NCBI RefSeq assembly: GCF_900167555.1
Contig: NZ_FUYF01000017.1
Location: forward strand, 1-45,995
Direction of reading: 5' to 3'
DNA: 45,995 nucleotides
Source of the DNA: Gemmiger formicilis
GTDB taxonomy: Bacteria > Bacillota > Clostridia > Oscillospirales > Ruminococcaceae
Below, piece after piece: positions 42,536 through 45,995 of the stretch. Position 1 is the first letter of the stretch, and the number at the start of each line of letters is the position of its first letter. The translations under genes and the position numbers were made by a program. The notes under the pieces were generated by a model that saw nothing but the letters and a program-made list of their open reading frames with translations, was not told the origin of the DNA and did not search any database.

Positions 42536-42825
42536 TTAAACTCGACCGTGCCAACAAAAGCATCCTGCTCCGGGCGCTGGGCGATGTCTACTACGGCCAG
42601 CGCGCCCGCGGCGGCAGTGCCGAAGAAACGGGACGGCTCATCCTGCGGGTGAACAATCTGCCCGCAGGCGGCAAGCTGACGATGTCGGCGGCAGAGTATC
42701 GGCTGGCAAAAGCAGCCCTCAACCAACTGCGCACCCAGCGCTTGGCTGAGGGCGGCTATACCGATGCCGTGGATGACGCGCTGACCCGGTTGCTGCACGC
42801 GCACACCCCGCTGCTGCTCTGGTGA
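42505..42825 (+). CDS. small two-repeat hypothetical protein, 5' end uncertain
   Basis: Up to 106 residues, start TTG at 42505 or lower and without a good ribosome site; the true 5' end may have been lost at the joint with the sigma fragment. The product has two copies of a helical unit of about 40 residues: LDRANKSILLRALGDVYYG.., GGSAEETGRLILRV, and MSAAEYRLAKAALNQLRTQ.., GGYTDAVDDALTRLL. Both end in a Thr/Ser-Glu-Asp-rich turn and LxRLL-like helix. Short clostridial proteins with one such unit are remembered as conserved hypotheticals. GC-rich, unlike its AT-rich neighbours. Confidence 0.55.
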   Translation: MALKKELKRKVKLDRANKSILLRALGDVYYGQRARGGSAEETGRLILRVNNLPAGGKLTMSAAEYRLAKAALNQLRTQRLAEGGYTDAVDDALTRLLHAHTPLLLW

Positions 42826-42849
42826 AGAAGATGCAGAACGGGCAAGAGA

Positions 42850-43299
42850 ATGGAAAATGTAAATATCGGACAAACAGGAACGAAAAAAAGTGAAAAAGAA
42901 ATAAAAATACTTATGAAAAAGTACAAGATGCCAGATTCGATTTGTGATAACCCAAAGCAGCAAATTGGATATTGGTTTGAGAATGGCGTGCAGTTATCGG
43001 GGGGACAATGGCAACGGCTTGCAATTTGCAGAACAATGGCAAGAGATAATGAAATCCTCTTGCTAGATGAACCAAATGCGGCGTTAGATGCAATCACATT
43101 TAGAATGTTGTACAATGAAATTAATGCTCAAGCAAACAGAAAAGTATGTGTGATGTTATTACAACATTTTGTGAACTTCATTGGAGGAAACGAAGAAATT
43201 TGTGTATTTGACGATGGAAAGTTGATTTCTCGCGGAAAACATGATAGACTATATGATACATGTAGAATCTATAAGGAACTATATGATGCCCAGCAGTAA
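42850..43299 (+). pseudogene. ABC exporter ATPase, C-terminal fragment
   Basis: A 149-codon fragment holding the signature VQLSGGQWQRLAICR, Walker B ILLLDEPNAALDA, an H-loop-like LLQHFVNF and the usual C-terminus (KHDRLYDTCRIYKELY). Walker A and the membrane domain are absent, and the ATG at 42850 (MENVNIGQTG) falls at the point where exporters normally read ENI..G after the Q-loop. A joint is therefore likely between 42826 and 42850. It is more AT-rich than the small gene before it. It comes from a different exporter than the fragment at 36932, since the overlapping parts differ. Confidence 0.82.
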
Positions 43300-43358
43300 A
43301 GATAAACAAATTTAAAGAAAGCTATGATAAATTAAAACGATTGGAGAGGCAACCGATC

Positions 43359-44045
43359 ATGAAAAGCAGAAGAAAGCATGGCTTCCAGTTTATGACTATA
43401 CTATATTTTATGATAGTATTTAGTATGTGTGTATCTCGTTTTAACGTGATTATGACAATTATGGGTGGTCAACTAACACGGGTGGAAGAAATTAATCTAC
43501 TGCCGTTCCATAGTGTTAGAGAGAACTTGCAATATGGTCGCAATCCTATTTCATGGGATATGCTTTATAATATGGTAATGTTTGTACCGTTTGGAATAAT
43601 TTACTGCTATTACCAGAAGCATTTTCGCGTATATAAGGCAGTTGGAATGTCATGCTTGACAACATTCTTCATAGAAAGTGCGCAGTTCATTCTAAAAACC
43701 GGTGTCGTAGATATAGATGATTTTATTGTAAACACATTGGGAAGTTTGATGGGAATTATGGCGTATGTTATTCTACAACAGATATCCTTCAAAAATCAAA
43801 AGTTTGAGATTCACGAATTGATTGATATAAGTGCGACAATGCTTCCGCCGATGTTTATTGCCTTTGTTGCGGAAATGTTTCTGGGAGATGGTTCACTAAA
43901 ATTGTTGCCAGTTCACGGTATAGTGTTACTGTGCTATGGAATTTTTGTCTACGTATTTTTAATAGGGGATTTTACTCGCAAAGCAAAAGTTTATTATCTG
44001 GCATGTTATGTGGGAATCTTTTGTCTGAGTCGGGTGTTACTGTAG
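43359..44045 (+). CDS. VanZ-like membrane protein
   Basis: A 228-residue protein with five or six hydrophobic helices. The VanZ pattern is visible: INLLPFHSVREN, then WDMLYNMVMFVPFGIIY, ESAQFILKTGVVDIDDFIVNT and GSLMGIM. VanZ proteins raise tolerance to teicoplanin or lipoglycopeptide-like and cationic agents, and are often found in bacteriocin or resistance clusters; the mechanism is unclear. ATG 43359 follows GGAGAGG by 9 bases, favoured over the TTG at 43341. AT-rich. The preceding ABC fragment may once have belonged to the same immunity operon. Confidence 0.85.
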   Translation: MKSRRKHGFQFMTILYFMIVFSMCVSRFNVIMTIMGGQLTRVEEINLLPFHSVRENLQYGRNPISWDMLYNMVMFVPFGIIYCYYQKHFRVYKAVGMSCLTTFFIESAQFILKTGVVDIDDFIVNTLGSLMGIMAYVILQQISFKNQKFEIHELIDISATMLPPMFIAFVAEMFLGDGSLKLLPVHGIVLLCYGIFVYVFLIGDFTRKAKVYYLACYVGIFCLSRVLL

Positions 44046-44121
44046 AAACAACAGAGAAATAGAATTTTGACCAAACCATAAAACCACGAACTAGAAAAAT
44101 AAAGTACATTGTATAGAAAGC

Positions 44122-44179
44122 CATAAAACGCACAAATGCCCATCGGTTCAAAAGCCGATGGGCATTTGCGCGTTTTATG
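44122..44179. terminator. long inverted repeat between convergent genes
   Basis: Arms 44122-44146 and 44155-44179 pair over 25 bp with one mismatch, loop 8 bases. It lies between VanZ (plus) and the holin gene (minus) and begins and ends with A- and T-rich ends, consistent with a bidirectional terminator. Confidence 0.75.
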
Positions 44180-44194
44180 AGAAAAAATGAACGC

Positions 44195-44653
44195 CTATAG
44201 CGAGGAGGCATTCTTATCATCGTTACTGTCACGCATCTTTTCAAGAACATTTTTAAGTAGTGGAGGAATAGGAGCACCCATCTTTTCGGCATTTTCAAGG
44301 ATACTGCCTAATTCGGATACAATATACCAAAACAAAGCAATTGGTGTGAGCAGCATATCATAATTAAACGGAAGCGTGAGCCCGGAAATATGATTTAATG
44401 TCAATCCAAGCAGGATATCTGTCAAGACACTGACAAAAATCATTATAATACTTCCGCATTTATGCCACAACCCCTGCCTAGCTTTATGGGAACTCCAAAC
44501 ACCATTTTTTATAGCAAGAACAGTGCCGGTTACCCAATCCAGCATCATGCAGACGGCATAGAGAACAACAAGCCAGCCAAGCCATCCATGCAATGCGGCC
44601 CATAGGCCGATTGCGCCGATACCAACGGCCTTTTCAATAGAATCTGTTTGCAT
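44195..44653 (-). CDS. phage-type holin (TcdE/holin_4 family)
   Basis: A 152-residue membrane protein with GAIGLWAALHGWLGWLVVL, then CMMLDWVTGTVLAI, and a hydrophobic region near 65-105, followed by a charged C-terminus (SNDDKNASSL). The LDWVTGT block is the signature of this family, which includes the toxin-release holin of clostridia. Such proteins open membrane pores so that a wall hydrolase can reach the wall. It is divergent from the lectin-amidase gene; AAGGAG lies 12 bases before its ATG. Both genes share the region of inverted repeats between them. Confidence 0.88.
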   Translation of the reverse strand: MQTDSIEKAVGIGAIGLWAALHGWLGWLVVLYAVCMMLDWVTGTVLAIKNGVWSSHKARQGLWHKCGSIIMIFVSVLTDILLGLTLNHISGLTLPFNYDMLLTPIALFWYIVSELGSILENAEKMGAPIPPLLKNVLEKMRDSNDDKNASSL

Positions 44654-44689
44654 ATTCTTCGGATTCTCCTTTTATAAGATTTATTATCA

Positions 44690-44776
44690 AAAGAGAGCAA
44701 ATTCCGCAAAATGTAAACTCAATTTACATTTTGCACGATTTGCTCTCTTTACTTTTTGAGCGGCCGCTCAAAAAGT
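44690..44776. repeat. nested inverted repeat and palindrome between holin and amidase genes
   Basis: Arms 44690-44717 and 44723-44750 are complementary over 28 bases except a central 3-base mismatch, loop CTCAA. Directly after it 44751-44776 is a perfect 26-bp palindrome centred on GCGGCCGC. The stretch lies between the start codons at 44653 and 44795, both preceded by AAGGAGAATC. No clear -35/-10 pair is seen, so these repeats may act as operator, terminator or attenuator. Confidence 0.85.
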
Positions 44777-44794
44777 GAAAAAGGAGAATCACAA

Positions 44795-45571
44795 ATGGCA
44801 TACGAATTTAACCACTACTATGAGCTGCAGAATGTGGCAACAGGTAAGTATGTGAATGTTCTGGGCAATCACGAAGATGGTACTGTAAAAAATGGTGAAA
44901 CAGTCAACCTGTTTAACCGCACCAACAATCCCGATCAGCGCTGGGCGCTGGAAAATTACGGCGGTAATGGCAATGTCCGAATCGTTTTGCAGCGTGGTGA
45001 AGGCTGGTACGCGCTGAATTACAACACGCGCAATGCCAACTGTATTGTTTGGCATCTGAACACGGCAGACGATATCGACACGGTTATAACTGCGGTACAG
45101 GTAGAGAGTCTGACTGATACCTACTATCTTAAACTGCGGGATCGGGATACCTATTTAACAGCGGACGGTACAGCACTGAAATGGGCGGCCTACACGGGCG
45201 AAAAAGAACAGATGTTTACAATTCTTGAACCCGGAACCAGCAGCGATGGTAGCGATAGTGACGCTGGCTCTGACGCGTCTGACTCAAAGTTGGTTACCAA
45301 ATTTATCCCGGCCTACAAGGATAACTATACTAAAAATCGCAAAGCGCAGGGCGGCACTATTTCCGAAATCACGATTCACCATTGTGCCAGTATTCTGACG
45401 ATTGAGGCGTTGGGCGCACTTTGGCAGCGCGAAGGTCGAAAAGGATCGTCCCACTACGGTGTTTCTGAAACGAATATCGGACAGTATGTCCATGAAAGTG
45501 ATGTGGCATGGACGAACGGCAACTGGGAAGCAAACTGCCGCGCAGTAACAATTGAGACATCTACTATCTAA
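44795..45571 (+). pseudogene. lectin-amidase (lysin), 3'-truncated
   Basis: A 258-codon frame. The first 140 residues are a beta-trefoil-like lectin of ricin type (YELQNVATGKYVNVLG, NPDQRWAL, RDRDTYLTADGTALKW). After an Asp/Ser linker (DSDAGSDASDS) comes an N-acetylmuramoyl-L-alanine amidase (Amidase_2) with ITIHHCAS, whose first His is a probable zinc ligand, and SSHYGVSETN. The frame ends RAVTIETSTI then TAA. Related enzymes continue from RAVTIE with about 60 more residues carrying the remaining zinc ligands, so the enzyme is incomplete. The ATG at 44795 follows AAGGAG. At about 45556 an ABC-2 permease frame begins. Confidence 0.85.
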
Positions 45572-45995
45572 AGGAGAATCCCGGTGCGTGGCTTGTTTAT
45601 GAGACCGGCTACAAGAAGCTGTTCGGCTTTACCGGCACAAGTGATGTGCAAGATACACTTTTAGCAGGATTGCTGTGCGCCCTATGCTTCAGCGGTCTAT
45701 TTGCAATGGAGCGCAAGGGCGGCATGGATGAAATTCTGGCATCCACCCCTTTGGGCCGGAAATACACTGTGAAAGCAAAGCTGTGGCAAAGCACCGCGGT
45801 TGCGGCAGTAATAGCTTTCGGAACTGTTTTGCCTCATCTATGGCAGGTTCTGCGCGACTACGGCCTTCACTCTTTGCTGGGACCAGCGATGAGTATCTCC
45901 GACTTGCAGGCTGTACCCAAGTTTATAACCCTGTCGGATTTGCTGATTTTCTGGTTAATCTGTCGTTTCGCGGCCTGCCTCTGCATGAGCCGGAT
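45559..45995 (+). pseudogene. ABC-2-type permease fragment, running off the right edge
   Basis: A continuous frame from the amidase joint to the edge: IYYLKENPGAWLVYETGYK, then LLAGLLCALCFSGLFAMER, then GGMDEILASTPLGR and further hydrophobic segments. The GGMDEILASTPLGR block is characteristic of ABC-2 permeases. It has no start codon with a ribosome site and its N-terminus is absent, so it begins at a joint and continues beyond the window. The 3' end is not visible, so the call of broken gene applies to the 5' side only. Confidence 0.75.

Noticed and set aside
42439-42963. Minus-strand 174-codon frame across the sigma fragment, small gene and ABC fragment
   Set aside because: It crosses two composition breaks and lies in a different frame from the recognisable sigma region-4 fragment.
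44751-44776. NotI site in a palindrome, considered as cloning or adapter artefact
   Set aside because: The palindrome extends 26 bp into natural-looking sequence and runs straight into the ribosome site of the amidase gene.
1-45995. CRISPR arrays, rRNA and tRNA genes
   Set aside because: No regularly spaced direct repeats with spacers, and no rRNA or convincing tRNA cloverleaf, were seen by eye; a covariance-model scan was not possible.

Overview
The window looks like part of a moderately GC-rich gut member of the Clostridia, most likely Oscillospiraceae/Ruminococcaceae (Faecalibacterium, Gemmiger or Subdoligranulum-like). The reasons are strong AGGAGG ribosome sites, YesM/YesN two-component genes, an anaerobic sulfatase-maturating enzyme, DUF3847/MobL-type mobile DNA, and a full pathway for host fucosylated glycans. 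The taxon is inferred from gene content only.

Positions 1-29000: host-glycan use. A fucose operon (fucI, a RhaB-type kinase, fucU, fucA; minus strand, 667-5066) faces an AraC regulator (5188-6042). After a mobile-element scar (about 6080-9890) comes a long minus-strand operon. Read 5' to 3' from 23857, it encodes a lipoprotein solute-binding protein, two CUT1 permeases, GH95 and GH29 fucosidases around a GH112 phosphorylase, a sulfatase, its maturase, two half-size chromate-type transporters and an N-acetylhexosamine kinase. A divergent YesM/YesN pair (24071-27412) probably controls it. None of the enzymes shows a signal peptide. Sulfated, fucosylated lacto-N-biose or galacto-N-biose oligosaccharides are therefore probably imported whole, defucosylated, desulfated and phosphorolysed inside the cell, and the fucose is passed to the fuc operon. 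The chromate-type pair may remove the released sulfate (inference).

The scar at 6080-9890 holds a type I specificity-subunit remnant, two genes of unknown function (one with a HEPN-type RNxxxH motif), a DUF3847 gene, and a MobL relaxase start joined directly to the tail of a serine recombinase. A second HEPN-motif protein (27621-28964) follows the YesN gene, and then the tail of a lectin-M23 peptidase.

Positions 29800-41640: a lipoprotein with a sigma-region-2-like gene, then a GC-rich module. The module comprises a large lipoprotein (beta-propeller-like N-terminus fused to a solute-binding domain), a divergent OmpR/HK pair, two CUT1-type permeases, an HlyD-like adaptor and a MacB-like protein, with no ATPase. 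The solute-binding gene and the permease operon share a 35-column promoter/operator (TTCAGG-N5-TTCAGG-N10-TACAGT). This links them as one regulon, although a radical-SAM gene and an ABC ATPase fragment lie between the halves. It is the best candidate in the window for an undescribed system.

Positions 41600-45995: AT-richer accessory DNA. It has a LytTR regulator whose Shine-Dalgarno sequence lies inside a perfect 17-bp hairpin, several gene fragments, a VanZ-like protein, a divergent holin/lectin-amidase pair around large inverted repeats, and an ABC-2 permease fragment at the edge. Several half-genes meet at abrupt joints (about 9505, 29155, 36940, 42520, 42845 and 45556). These are either real deletions or recombinations, or assembly misjoins, and should be tested against reads.
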